From an uncultured Dokdonia sp. (GTDB lineage Bacteria; Bacteroidota; Bacteroidia; Flavobacteriales; Flavobacteriaceae): 64,000 nucleotides of DNA. Under the pieces are notes generated by a model. That model was not told where the DNA came from and made no database searches. It saw only the letters and a list, made by a program, of their open reading frames with translations. The stretch spans positions 186,001 to 250,000 of the forward strand of contig NZ_CANMDS010000002.1 of the NCBI RefSeq assembly GCF_947496725.1. The letters run 5' to 3'. The translations under genes were made by a program, and so were the position numbers. Positions 1 through 9,545 of this stretch are shown here, piece after piece. Each line of letters begins with the position of its first letter. The first letter of the stretch is position 1.

Positions 1-1631
1 GAAAGGTTACCATCTAGTGGCGCGTCTATACTAGTAACACCAGTATCATTAGGAAGGTTTGGTGCTAGTTGAAAAACTCCCAAAACATTAGCACGACCAC
101 CTGTTCCTACATATTCATTTAAGAACCAGAATCCTTTATCATTAGATGGATCTACATCCATTTTACCGTAATCTCCGTAACGAGTACCAGGTATATCTCC
201 AGATCCTTTTGCGATTAACGTTTCCTCAACCGTCATTGTACCAGGTGCATCTGCTGCAAATCTTCCAGTATAATAAGAGCTCAACGTCAAATCAGCTGAT
301 CCATCTGTAGGCGTAGTAGGACCCGCCATACCAGAATAACCCATACCAATGTTACCGTTTTGATCCATTGCCATAGACGCGTGCCACGCGTGCTTTCCGT
401 CTGGTGCTGTATAAGTACCCTCTTGAAAAAGTGTCCAAGCACCTCCATCTGCAGCTTGACGTATTTCTATCCAGCGTATACCCGCAAGTTCTCCTGCAGT
501 ATCATCTGTATCAACTACAAAGTTAAAAACACCACTGTTATGGCTTCCAAATTTTCTAAACTGTGCTTGGTTCATTATAGTTGCCTGTAACGCATCAATA
601 TCTGATCCACCTCCAGGTTGAGATAAGTTCACAAAAGAACCTCCATCAAATACTGATGTGAAATCTGTTACTGCAATTTCTAAAGGTGCAGAAACTGTTG
701 AGTTGGCTGTATTGTCCCAATCCATTGTTGCTTCCCATAATTTTACGTGGTCTGTCGCTACACCTCCCCAGGCGTCATCTTGAAGATATACAATTGGACA
801 TCCTCCCGTTGTAGGGTGATTATCATCTGTGATATTAAGTGCTTGTGGACTGTGGAAACCGCTAGTTACGATACCTGGCAATTCAAATCCAGCCATCTGT
901 GCAGCAGGATCTGGTGATCCATCTCCAAGAAATGCTCTCTCAAGAACCCATAGCTTAGTTGAGCCACTTGTATTTTCTGTTACATAGTATCCGTCTCTCC
1001 AAACTGAAAGTTTATTGTAGTCAGATATGTTTGGAAAACTATACACGGTCCAGTCTGATGTTACAGGATCTGGCCCATTTGAGATTGCTACTTGAACTCC
1101 GCCTCCTAAAAATGAAACTACCCAACGATCTGCTAGGTTATCATATGATACGGTAAGATCACAACATCCAGATGCAGGAAAAATATTATCTGTACCTAAT
1201 TGTGCTGTAAGAGGTGTTCCATCTTTATCAAATATTCTAAATCCAGTATTAAATACTGCAAAATAGTGATCTGGACCTACGGCTCCAGATGGATCTGTAG
1301 GCTGTGAGTTTGATAAAGCCGTTTCTATAACAAGACTAGGTGTTCTACCAGGTACGGTACCTGCAGAACGGTGCTGAGATTGTGCAAGTGCATCAGGACC
1401 AGAGCTACCCTTTCCGATTAATATTTTATTTTTTGTTGCACGACCATCTTGCATAGGCACTGGCTTATCTACAGAAGGGATAAGTTCTGAGCGCGAAGCT
1501 ATAGATGGCATTTGTGTTACTGTAGCTGCTGTTGATACAGTAAAGGGACCCACTGGCTCCACTTGCTGAGCAGAAACTCCAAAGCCAAAGGCTAAGAGTG
1601 CAATGCACAACAGAAGGTTAATTTTTTTCAT
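1..1631 (-). CDS. Secreted protein of unknown function, 3' end missing
   Basis: An open frame on the minus strand starts with ATG at 1631 and stays open for about 543 codons to the window edge, so the C-terminus lies outside. The N-terminus is a classic signal peptide (MKKINLLLCIALLAFGFG, then VSAQQ), so the mature protein begins near Gln24. The body is rich in Asp, Gly and Thr with repeated Trp and aromatic strands (SDWTVY, WIEIRQ, GFWFLNEY), as in extracellular beta-rich proteins of Flavobacteriia. Such proteins often end in a type IX secretion sorting domain; that part cannot be seen here. No catalytic motif was recognised. The gene is last in its direction and is separated from glyS by a terminator. 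Confidence 0.8.
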   Translation of the reverse strand, partial: MKKINLLLCIALLAFGFGVSAQQVEPVGPFTVSTAATVTQMPSIASRSELIPSVDKPVPMQDGRATKNKILIGKGSSGPDALAQSQHRSAGTVPGRTPSLVIETALSNSQPTDPSGAVGPDHYFAVFNTGFRIFDKDGTPLTAQLGTDNIFPASGCCDLTVSYDNLADRWVVSFLGGGVQVAISNGPDPVTSDWTVYSFPNISDYNKLSVWRDGYYVTENTSGSTKLWVLERAFLGDGSPDPAAQMAGFELPGIVTSGFHSPQALNITDDNHPTTGGCPIVYLQDDAWGGVATDHVKLWEATMDWDNTANSTVSAPLEIAVTDFTSVFDGGSFVNLSQPGGGSDIDALQATIMNQAQFRKFGSHNSGVFNFVVDTDDTAGELAGIRWIEIRQAADGGAWTLFQEGTYTAPDGKHAWHASMAMDQNGNIGMGYSGMAGPTTPTDGSADLTLSSYYTGRFAADAPGTMTVEETLIAKGSGDIPGTRYGDYGKMDVDPSNDKGFWFLNEYVGTGGRANVLGVFQLAPNLPNDTGVTSIDAPLDGNL

Positions 1632-1706
1632 TGTGTAGTTTTTGGTTATATAAATAATTTGTTAAAAAGTTCCTAAAAATAACAAAAACACACCTTAAAG
1701 CATAAA

Positions 1707-1731
1707 AAAACGCCCACTAAATGGGCGTTTT
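1707..1731 (-). terminator. Rho-independent terminator of glyS
   Basis: A 10-bp stem (AAAACGCCCA / TGGGCGTTTT) with a 5-base loop. On the minus strand it is followed by a run of seven T. It lies 23 bases past the glyS stop codon. Confidence 0.85.
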
Positions 1732-1753
1732 AACAGTGTATGCATAATAAATA

Positions 1754-3289
1754 CTATGCTATCCAGTGCTTAAAATTTACTTCCTTATCAATTATTGCTG
1801 CGAGGTCTGTGATAAGAACACGCTTTTGTTCCATCGTATCTCTGTGGCGTATGGTCACCATTTTATCTTCTAGCGTATCGTGGTCTACAGTAATACAAAA
1901 AGGTGTTCCGTTTGCGTCTTGTCTTCTGTAACGCTTACCTACAGCATCTTTTTCGTCATAAAACACATTAAAGTCATACTTAAGATCATCTATAATTTGC
2001 TTTGCTACTTCTGGTAAACCATCTTTCTTTACAAGCGGAAAAACAGCTGCTTTTACAGGCGCAAGTACAGCAGGTAATTTAAGTACTGTTCTTGTTGTGT
2101 TGTTTTCTAACTCTTCCTCAACGAGAGAATTAGAAAATACTGCAAGAAACATACGATCAAGACCTATTGATGTTTCTAAAACATAAGGTGTATAACTCGC
2201 ATTATCTTCGTGATCAAAATATTGTAGCTTTTTACCAGAGTGCTCTTCGTGTGCCTTAAGGTCAAAATCTGTACGAGAGTGTATACCCTCTAGCTCTTTA
2301 AACCCAAAAGGGAATTTAAACTCAATATCTGCCGCAGCATCTGCATAGTGAGCAAGCTTCTCGTGATCGTGAAAACGGTAATTATCCTCACCCATACCTA
2401 GAGATAAGTGCCACTTCATTCTGGTTTCTTTCCAGTGTTTGTACCACTCCCCTTGTGTTCCAGGTTTTATAAAAAATTGCATCTCCATTTGCTCAAACTC
2501 ACGCATTCTAAAGATAAACTGTCTTGCAACAATCTCATTTCTAAAAGCCTTTCCCGTTTGTGCAATTCCAAAAGGAATCTTCATACGTCCCGTTTTCTGA
2601 ACGTTTAAGAAGTTTACAAAAATACCCTGAGCAGTTTCTGGTCGCAAATAAAGATCCATAGCGCTCTCTGCACTAGCACCTAGCTTAGTTCCAAACATAA
2701 GGTTAAACTGTTTTACATCTGTCCAGTTCTTACTACCACTTAGCGGGCAACCTATGCCTAACTCTTCTATGAGCAGTTTTACATCTGCCAGGTCTTCTTT
2801 TTCTAGTGACTTACCTAGGCGAGATAAAATTGTATCTATCTTTTCTTGATATCCAAGTACACGTGGGTTTGTGCTTAAAAACTCTTCTTTATTAAACGCA
2901 TCCCCAAAACGCTTTTGAGCCTTCTTTACTTCCTTTTCGATTTTTGTTTCAATCTTAAGGCAGTAATCTTCTACTAGCACGTCTGCTCTGTAACGTTTTT
3001 TTGAGTCCTTATTATCTATTAACGGATCACTAAAAGCATCCACGTGACCAGATGCTTTCCAGGTAGTAGGATGCATAAAGATTGCCGCGTCAAGACCCAC
3101 TATATTATCGTGCATTTGCACCATAGATTTCCACCAGTAATCGCGTATATTTTTCTTTAACTCTACACCGTTTTGACCGTAATCGTAAACAGCGCTTAGT
3201 CCGTCATATATTTCGCTACTTTGAAAAACGTAGCCATATTCCTTTGCGTGGGAGATTACTTTTTTAAATTGATCGTCTTGTTGAGCCAT
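1754..3289 (-). CDS. glyS: Glycine--tRNA ligase (single-chain dimeric type)
   Basis: Class II aminoacyl-tRNA synthetase that charges tRNA-Gly in the cytoplasm. At 511 residues it matches the alpha2 type rather than the two-subunit enzyme. Visible signatures are SGHVDAFSDP near residue 75, the family insertion at about 90-165, the ETAQG glycine-site segment near residue 217, motif 2 with FRNEI at 248-252, and motif 3 with ETSIGLDR near 371-378. The C-terminal anticodon-binding domain (LAPVKAAVFPLV onward) is complete. Transcribed alone: a terminator follows, and 164 bases with one palindromic repeat precede it. Confidence 0.97.
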   Translation of the reverse strand: MAQQDDQFKKVISHAKEYGYVFQSSEIYDGLSAVYDYGQNGVELKKNIRDYWWKSMVQMHDNIVGLDAAIFMHPTTWKASGHVDAFSDPLIDNKDSKKRYRADVLVEDYCLKIETKIEKEVKKAQKRFGDAFNKEEFLSTNPRVLGYQEKIDTILSRLGKSLEKEDLADVKLLIEELGIGCPLSGSKNWTDVKQFNLMFGTKLGASAESAMDLYLRPETAQGIFVNFLNVQKTGRMKIPFGIAQTGKAFRNEIVARQFIFRMREFEQMEMQFFIKPGTQGEWYKHWKETRMKWHLSLGMGEDNYRFHDHEKLAHYADAAADIEFKFPFGFKELEGIHSRTDFDLKAHEEHSGKKLQYFDHEDNASYTPYVLETSIGLDRMFLAVFSNSLVEEELENNTTRTVLKLPAVLAPVKAAVFPLVKKDGLPEVAKQIIDDLKYDFNVFYDEKDAVGKRYRRQDANGTPFCITVDHDTLEDKMVTIRHRDTMEQKRVLITDLAAIIDKEVNFKHWIA

Positions 3290-3335
3290 AGTATGTAGAT
3301 GGTTATGATACTGATGATTTATGTGGAGCTGTTTC

Positions 3336-3351
3336 CGCTTTCGCGAAAGCG
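3336..3351. repeat. CGCTTTCGCGAAAGCG palindrome, copy 1 (intergenic)
   Basis: Exact 16-bp palindrome, 46 bases upstream of the glyS start codon, in the gap between glyS and the coiled-coil gene. Confidence 0.95.
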
Positions 3352-3453
3352 TAATAAAAACCCTTTAAATCTCAATAATTGAGAGTAATATTTACTTATT
3401 TAACTAGGCGTAAAAATAGCAATCCATCTGTAGTTATGGAAATTGCAAGCAAC

Positions 3454-4335
3454 CTATTTTAAGGTAAGGGTTGTAGAGAGCAACATTGCTTGATCGTGGA
3501 AAATGCGCACAGTATATGCACCTCTATCTATTTGCTGTACAGGAAGCACTAGCTCGCATATGGTATAGGCCTTATTTGAGTAAGGGATTTTAGTTTTTGT
3601 ATTGTACACAATCTCTTCTCCACTAGGCCACTTTTCTGATCGCTCTACACCTAGCATTTTACCTTGCTCGTTAAGAACTTGTACATAAAAGATTTTATCA
3701 CCTGCTACTGCCAGTTGATTATCATTTACCGTAAAACATACTTGTATCATCTCTACACGACTGGCGCGAGAGGTGATTACAAATTTACCACTGTTGCGTT
3801 GTATAACGCCGCGTGCAGCGAGGTTACTCACGGTGAGCTTTGCTCCTTGTGTAAGCCTGTCTGCAAGCTCTCTATTAGATTTTTGAATACTGTCTTGAGA
3901 CTTCTTTGCATCATCTAGTGCTTTTTGTGTCTCTTGCTGGAGTGTTGCCAGCCTTTTAGTTTCTAGCGTAAGGCTGTCATTTTCGGTAATAAAGTACTCA
4001 CGCTCTCTACGCAGTTTTTGTATCTCGAGCTGAAATTGTCGCATCTTTGACCTAGTAACATCTTCTCCTTGAAGTGTCTTTTTGAGCTCTATAAGTCTTA
4101 CTTGTGCTTGTTTGAGGTTTGCCTTTAGCGCATCACGTTCTTCTAGCAGTGTGCTATATTTTGATATTTCTTGCTCAAGCTGCGTAGCTATTTGTGCTTT
4201 CTCTGTGAGTAATTGTGCTTCTCTCTTTTGCACCTCACTTTGAAAATCATACGTATAATACCCTAACCCAGCGACAACTAGACATAGCAGTATAACAAGA
4301 ATTAGTAAAGTATTATTGGTACTTTTAGTACGCAT
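3454..4335 (-). CDS. Membrane-anchored coiled-coil protein, function unknown
   Basis: A 293-residue protein with one N-terminal membrane segment (about residues 9-27, LLILVILLCLVVAGLGYY), then a long heptad-rich coiled coil (about 30-165, high in Glu, Gln, Leu, Lys), then a globular, probably beta-rich domain (about 170-293). The topology suggests an inner-membrane anchor with the coiled coil and C-terminal domain in the periplasm; this is inferred. Similar proteins are common hypothetical genes in Flavobacteriia. It is divergent from comF, with only 2 bases between the two proposed start codons, so one start may be wrong. Confidence 0.8.
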   Translation of the reverse strand: MRTKSTNNTLLILVILLCLVVAGLGYYTYDFQSEVQKREAQLLTEKAQIATQLEQEISKYSTLLEERDALKANLKQAQVRLIELKKTLQGEDVTRSKMRQFQLEIQKLRREREYFITENDSLTLETKRLATLQQETQKALDDAKKSQDSIQKSNRELADRLTQGAKLTVSNLAARGVIQRNSGKFVITSRASRVEMIQVCFTVNDNQLAVAGDKIFYVQVLNEQGKMLGVERSEKWPSGEEIVYNTKTKIPYSNKAYTICELVLPVQQIDRGAYTVRIFHDQAMLLSTTLTLK

Positions 4336-4337
4336 AG

Positions 4338-5069
4338 ATGGTCTATTATTCGCTCAAAGGCGTTAAATTAGAAAAAAAAAGTAAAACCTTGCTACAATCT
4401 TTACGATCTCTGTTTTTTCCTGAAAGTTGTAAATCTTGCGACAATGAGCTTCTTGAGGCAGAAATTATGATTTGCACACAATGCAGACATACACTCCCTC
4501 TTACAGATTTTCATAGGTACAACGACCCTGCAATAAAAAAAGTATTTTACGGGCGTCTCAATCTTGAAGAAGCGACAGCCTTATTTTATTTTGAGAAAAA
4601 AGGTTCCGTACAAGAACTCTTACATAACTTAAAGTATAGAGGTCACAAAAACATAAGTGAGTTTTTAGGCAACTGGCTAGGTGCAGACCTTGCTATTCTT
4701 GACAACTATAAAGAAATAGATTGTATTGTGCCCGTACCTATACACCCTAAAAAGAAGAAAACAAGAGGGTACAATCAAGTAGCCGGTTTTGGTAAAGCGC
4801 TTGCAAAGTCACTTACTGCAACATATAGAGATGATGTGCTTATAAAGTCTAAGAATACGAAGACTCAAGTTTTTAAAGGCCGTTTTACTCGCAGTGACGA
4901 GGTGCTAGATGCTTTTAAAGTAGCGGTATACAACTCGCTAGAAGGAAAGCATATTTTACTATGTGATGATATACTCACTACGGGAGCCACGCTGGAGGCC
5001 TGCGCTTTGCAGTTGCTTAAAATCCCTAATATTAAGTTAAGTATTGCTGTTATGGCAATAGCGCAATAG
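4338..5069 (+). CDS. comF: ComF family phosphoribosyltransferase-like protein
   Basis: A 243-residue ComF-family protein. The N-terminus has a zinc-ribbon-like pair of cysteine motifs (CKSC near residue 33 and CTQC near residue 46). The C-terminal half is a type I phosphoribosyltransferase fold with the PRPP loop LLCDDILTTGATLEA. ComF is needed for DNA transfer into the cytosol in naturally transformable bacteria; the biochemical activity is not established. The ATG at 4338 lies 2 bases from the divergent gene. Family members usually start just before the LFFPxxC segment, so TTG at 4389 is a possible alternative start. Confidence 0.88.
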   Translation: MVYYSLKGVKLEKKSKTLLQSLRSLFFPESCKSCDNELLEAEIMICTQCRHTLPLTDFHRYNDPAIKKVFYGRLNLEEATALFYFEKKGSVQELLHNLKYRGHKNISEFLGNWLGADLAILDNYKEIDCIVPVPIHPKKKKTRGYNQVAGFGKALAKSLTATYRDDVLIKSKNTKTQVFKGRFTRSDEVLDAFKVAVYNSLEGKHILLCDDILTTGATLEACALQLLKIPNIKLSIAVMAIAQ

Positions 5070-5134
5070 GTATTTCGTTTTGGGTAAATTAATTGTTTCT
5101 TTGCAAATAGATGAGAGATAACCCTTGGTACTTT

Positions 5135-6775
5135 ATGAACTTAAAAAGAGCAACCGTTTTTGCTCTTGTAATCGTGGGTATGGCACTCACTCTGGTAAAT
5201 TGTGCAAAACGCGGCTCACCAGACGGAGGGCCTATGGATAGCCTACCTCCTGTGTTTGTAAAAGCGACACCGCCTAACTTTACAACCAACTTTGATGGAG
5301 ATGAGATACGCATCTACTTTGATGAATATGTAAAGCTTAAAGACTTGCGCAAGCAGCTTATCATCTCGCCTCCTATTGTAAATAGGGTCATCTCACCGCA
5401 GGGAACTGCTTCAAAATATATCAAAATTGACATTCAAGATACGCTAGCTCCTAACACCACTTATGTATTTAACTTTGGGCTAAGTATTGTAGATAATAAT
5501 GAAGGAAACCCTTTCCCGTCATTTAAATATGTGATGTCTACTGGAGACTATATAGATAGCCTCAAAGTATCCGGGAAAATTATAGATGCAGTGGCAGAAA
5601 AGCCAGACAACTTTGTTACTGTAATGCTTTACGAAGCAGATAGTACTTATACAGACTCAACGGTTTATAACAAACCTCCTCTATATGTTACTAATACACT
5701 AGATAGTTTAGACACTTTTACACTAGACTACCTCAAGCCTGGAAAGTATGCGCTTATAGGTCTCAAAGATGAGGATGCAAACTATACCTTCCAGCCTAAA
5801 AAGGATAAAATTGCCTTTATAGAAGAGTTTATTAATGTTCCTACAGACTCTTCTTATACATTAAAGTTATTTACAGAGGCTCCTGCTTATAAAGTCTCAA
5901 GACCTAAGCACGCAGCAGAAGGTAGAATAGCCTTTGGAACCACGGGATATAGAGATAGTATTGCTATTAATCTTCTAACAGATGCAGGAGACAAACACAC
6001 CTCAACAATTACTAAAAAAGGTGAAGACACCCTTTACTACTGGTACAAGCCTAAGCTGGCAATAGACTCTCTTATATTTAACGCTACTGCTCCTGGATAC
6101 TCAGACACCTTACAAGCACGTATAAGAAAACCAAGATTAGACTCGCTCTCATTTTCATCTAAGTACCGAAATGTAGTTTTATTTAATAAAGCTTATCGTA
6201 TACAGAGTAATATCCCCATAGATAGTATAAACAAAGACCTTATTACCGTTATAAAAGACTCTACAGAAATAGAGTTTGACTACGCCCTTGCAGAGAATAG
6301 TACAGCTATTGATTTTGACTTCAAGAAGGAAGAAAAAACGAAATATAGTATCACGGTCTTACCAAATGCGATTACAGATTACTTTGGACAGAAGAATGAC
6401 ACCTTGCGCTACAAAGCCCAAACTAAGGAAATAGGTGATTACGGTGATATAGAGCTCACACTAGTAAATGCACAAGCATTCCCATATATCGTACAGTTGC
6501 TCGATAGTCAAGAAAAGGTGGTAGAAGAGCGCTTTAGTACAAAAGAAACGGTATTTGAGTTTAAGCTTCTCAAGCCTGGTAAGTACAAAGTGCGCCTTGT
6601 AGAAGATGCAAATAACAATAAAGTTTTTGACTCTGGTAACTTTTTACTAAAGAGACAGCCAGAAATTATAATAAACTACCCTGGTGAGATAGAGGTGCGA
6701 CCTAGCTGGTTTGCAAAGGAGCGATTTGAGCTACTCCCTAAAGAACAGCCACTAGAAATTCCTACCCCAGAGTAA
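5135..6775 (+). CDS. Lipoprotein with N-terminal Ig-like (Big_5) domain
   Basis: Outer-membrane-type lipoprotein. From the ATG at 5135 the protein has a basic start, a hydrophobic stretch and the lipobox LVNC, with Cys at residue 23. An in-frame ATG at 5111 exists, but the longer version puts a polar stretch before the signal peptide and a promoter-like box lies right in front of it, so I prefer 5135. The mature N-terminus (PPVFVKATPPNFTTNF, then DEIRIYFDEYV) is typical of bacterial Ig-like domains of the SbsA/Big_5 kind. The rest is beta-rich, with a carboxypeptidase-regulatory-like stretch (LKPGKYKVRLVEDANNN) near the end. The 3' end overlaps the convergent amidase gene by 14 bases. Confidence 0.85.
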   Translation: MNLKRATVFALVIVGMALTLVNCAKRGSPDGGPMDSLPPVFVKATPPNFTTNFDGDEIRIYFDEYVKLKDLRKQLIISPPIVNRVISPQGTASKYIKIDIQDTLAPNTTYVFNFGLSIVDNNEGNPFPSFKYVMSTGDYIDSLKVSGKIIDAVAEKPDNFVTVMLYEADSTYTDSTVYNKPPLYVTNTLDSLDTFTLDYLKPGKYALIGLKDEDANYTFQPKKDKIAFIEEFINVPTDSSYTLKLFTEAPAYKVSRPKHAAEGRIAFGTTGYRDSIAINLLTDAGDKHTSTITKKGEDTLYYWYKPKLAIDSLIFNATAPGYSDTLQARIRKPRLDSLSFSSKYRNVVLFNKAYRIQSNIPIDSINKDLITVIKDSTEIEFDYALAENSTAIDFDFKKEEKTKYSITVLPNAITDYFGQKNDTLRYKAQTKEIGDYGDIELTLVNAQAFPYIVQLLDSQEKVVEERFSTKETVFEFKLLKPGKYKVRLVEDANNNKVFDSGNFLLKRQPEIIINYPGEIEVRPSWFAKERFELLPKEQPLEIPTPE

Positions 6776-7541
6776 ATACATCTTTGTCTTGAAGAAACGG
6801 CAACTTTACTCTTGTCTCTTTAATGTGGTTTTTTGAAAGTGTAGCAAGCACTACCTTTTCTTCAACTCTTGCAATAGCCATAGTTTTACCCAGCACATCA
6901 TATGCAGCGGTGTGACCTACATAATTGAGATTATTTGCATCTGTACCTACTCGATTTACACCTATGGTATAAGCCATATTTTCTATAGCGCGCGCTTGTA
7001 ATAAAGTATCCCACGCTCCTACTCTAGCCTCTGGCCAGTTTGCTACATATAAGACCACATCATAGCCTGAGGTATTTCTTGCAAAAACAGGAAATCTCAA
7101 ATCGTAACAAACTTGCAATAGTATTTTCCACCCTAGGTAGGTCACAGTGATGGGAGCATCACCAGCTTGATATTTTTCACCCTCACCTGCCATATTAAAG
7201 GTGTGCCTTTTATTGTAATAATCTACCGTACCCTCTGGAGTTACAAAAACAAAACGATTATAGTACAAATCGTTTTCCTCTATAATGAGACTACCACAAA
7301 TAGCCGTTTTATATTTTTTTGCTTGTGCTTTCATCCACTGCACTGTGATGCCATCCATAGTCTCTGCTAGAGGTCCTGGATTCATAGAGAAACCGGTTGT
7401 AAACATTTCTGGCAAGATGGCGAGATCACAGTTTTCTGGTAATTGTGTAAAGTGCTTTTCAAAGGCTAGGCGATTTTGAGCGGGTTGCTCCCAGATTAAA
7501 TCGCTTTGTATCATTGCTACATTAAGTTGATCTCTTTCCAT
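6762..7541 (-). CDS. Omega-amidase, nitrilase superfamily (YafV type)
   Basis: Carbon-nitrogen hydrolase that in this subfamily deamidates 2-oxoglutaramate or 2-oxosuccinamate in the cytoplasm, supporting transaminase-linked salvage such as methionine recycling. The catalytic triad is visible: Glu45 in LPEMFTTGF, the Lys in YNKRHTF and the Cys in QVCYDLRFP. I chose the start at 7541 (MERDQLNVAM) because the upstream 12 codons from 7577 do not fit the family N-terminus. The methionine aminotransferase at 12153 is its natural metabolic partner, but it is not in the same operon. Confidence 0.9.
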   Translation of the reverse strand: MERDQLNVAMIQSDLIWEQPAQNRLAFEKHFTQLPENCDLAILPEMFTTGFSMNPGPLAETMDGITVQWMKAQAKKYKTAICGSLIIEENDLYYNRFVFVTPEGTVDYYNKRHTFNMAGEGEKYQAGDAPITVTYLGWKILLQVCYDLRFPVFARNTSGYDVVLYVANWPEARVGAWDTLLQARAIENMAYTIGVNRVGTDANNLNYVGHTAAYDVLGKTMAIARVEEKVVLATLSKNHIKETRVKLPFLQDKDVFTLG

Positions 7542-7634
7542 AGCATAAAGATAAAACGTATGCCTATATAAAACCACCGTACTATTATAAAAGCTAGCAA
7601 CTCATTATTATCTTTACGTACCATCGCACTGTCT

Positions 7635-9545
7635 ATGCAAAACACAATCGCAACACGTATATATGATTTTTTAAAACAGTTCCCGCCTTTTCAGTTTATG
7701 GCGAGTGACGATCTCTTTAAAATATCTACGCTGGCAAATGTGCTCTATCTAGATAAAGATCAGATTCTTTTCTCTCGAGACGAGCTCTATAGTGATCGCT
7801 TTTATATCGTTCAGCAAGGCGCCATAAAACTCACCAGACCTTCTGGCAATAAGACAAAGGTGGTAGACATTTGTGATGAGGGCGATTTATTTGGCCTTAA
7901 AGTAACAAGTGAGAACACCTACCGTACGACAGCAACGGCAAATGAGGAAACTATTATCTACACGATACCGGTAGAAGCGTTTTCCGCTTTCGCGAAAGCG
8001 AACAAAGCCATCTCAAATTACCTCATCGCCAGCTTTGCTTCAAACATAAAGGATCCCTATACCTTACAACAAAACGGATCCTTACTTAACACCTATGAGC
8101 CCAATCGCAATCAAGACTTGCTAGGCTTGCAGCAAGCAAACTACAGTAAGAATGTAGTAAGCTGTGACCCAAGTGCTACTGTGCAAGAGGCAGCACAACT
8201 TATGCAATCTAGCAGGATAGGTAGTCTGGTTGTAACTAGCAACGAGCTACCTGTTGGGATTTTGACTAATAGAGAACTGCGCAACGCTATTGCAAGTGGT
8301 ACAGACACTACAAGCACACTTACAAGGGATATAATGATTCATCCCGTGGTGTGCGCTCCTGGAGATATAACGGTAGGGCAGGCGCAGCTTATGCTTATAA
8401 AGTACGGAGTAAATCATCTCGTAATTACAAAAGATGGAACAGACAGAAGCGCTATAATAGGGATACTAAGCAAGCACGATATTGTAGTCTCATTTGGTAA
8501 TAGTCCTGCAGAGCTTATTAAAGAAATCAAAAGAGCAGAAAAGACTAAACTCCTACGTATGTCTTGGGAGAAAGCAACGGTAATACTTACAAACTACCTT
8601 GACCAAGGCTTACCACTATCGCACATACTCAATATCTTCTCTGAGCTCAAGGGTGCCCTCATATATCGCACGATGGAACTCTCACTAGCCAAAATGAGTG
8701 AACCACCTCCAGTGCCTTTTACTTGGCTAGCATTAGGGAGTCAAGGCAGGGAAGAGCAGTTGTTATATACGGATCAAGATAATGCCCTTGTTTATGAAAA
8801 TGTCCCCGCAGAAAAAGAGGAAGCCACAAAAGCTTATTTCTTAAGACTGGCAAACCGTATGAACAAACGCCTGCATAAAATAGGCTATGATTATTGTCCT
8901 GCAGATATGATGGGGAGCAACCCTTTGTATTGTTTACCCATAAGTGAGTGGAAAGAAAAATTTAAAGGCTGGATATACGACCCCTCACCAGAGAGTATGC
9001 TACTCTCTGGTATCTTTTTCGATTACAGGCGTACTTTTGGAAGCCAGCAACTCGTTGAAGAGCTCACTACTCACATTTACAGTTTACTAGGTGACAGCTC
9101 CATTTTTTATCGATTTATGGCAAAAGATGCGCTTAAAAATCCGCCGCCGGTGAGTTTTTTTAGAAACTTTCTGGTAGAAAGTGATGGAGCTCACAAAGAT
9201 GGATTTGATATAAAAAACAGAGCAATGGCACCTCTTATAGGTGCGGCAAGAGTACTTTCTCTATATCACGGTCTCAAAAATGTAAATAGAACTTCTACTA
9301 GATACGAGCAACTCGCAATGCTAGAACCAGAAAACCGAGAGTTATATGAAAGTTGTGCTTATGCATTTAAAGCACTACTTAAATTTAGAGTACAACAAGG
9401 TTTAAAAAACGGGGATAGTGGTCGCTTTATACAACTAGAGTCATTATCAAAATCTGATAAACTTAAACTCAAGAGATGTTTTAAACCCTTACGAGATGTA
9501 CAAGAAGTACTACGTGTACGATTTCAAACTCAAAACTTAAGCTAG
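7635..9545 (+). CDS. cNMP-binding / CBS / nucleotidyltransferase (DUF294) signalling protein
   Basis: A 636-residue cytoplasmic protein with an N-terminal cyclic-nucleotide-binding-like domain (about 10-130), two CBS domains (about 165-300), a DUF294 nucleotidyltransferase domain and its C-terminal partner. The nucleotidyltransferase signature GSQGREEQLLYTDQDN begins near residue 369. The family is thought to regulate partner enzymes by sensing nucleotides; the substrate is unknown. The stop codon directly abuts the next ATG, so it is translationally coupled to an exonuclease, a pairing often seen for this family. A palindromic repeat encodes AFAKA in the linker between the cNMP and CBS domains (near residue 118). 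Confidence 0.92.
   Translation: MQNTIATRIYDFLKQFPPFQFMASDDLFKISTLANVLYLDKDQILFSRDELYSDRFYIVQQGAIKLTRPSGNKTKVVDICDEGDLFGLKVTSENTYRTTATANEETIIYTIPVEAFSAFAKANKAISNYLIASFASNIKDPYTLQQNGSLLNTYEPNRNQDLLGLQQANYSKNVVSCDPSATVQEAAQLMQSSRIGSLVVTSNELPVGILTNRELRNAIASGTDTTSTLTRDIMIHPVVCAPGDITVGQAQLMLIKYGVNHLVITKDGTDRSAIIGILSKHDIVVSFGNSPAELIKEIKRAEKTKLLRMSWEKATVILTNYLDQGLPLSHILNIFSELKGALIYRTMELSLAKMSEPPPVPFTWLALGSQGREEQLLYTDQDNALVYENVPAEKEEATKAYFLRLANRMNKRLHKIGYDYCPADMMGSNPLYCLPISEWKEKFKGWIYDPSPESMLLSGIFFDYRRTFGSQQLVEELTTHIYSLLGDSSIFYRFMAKDALKNPPPVSFFRNFLVESDGAHKDGFDIKNRAMAPLIGAARVLSLYHGLKNVNRTSTRYEQLAMLEPENRELYESCAYAFKALLKFRVQQGLKNGDSGRFIQLESLSKSDKLKLKRCFKPLRDVQEVLRVRFQTQNLS
7985..8000. repeat. Palindrome copy 2 (coding, AFAKA frame)
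   Basis: Exact copy inside the cNMP/CBS/DUF294 gene, read as Ala-Phe-Ala-Lys-Ala. Confidence 0.95.
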
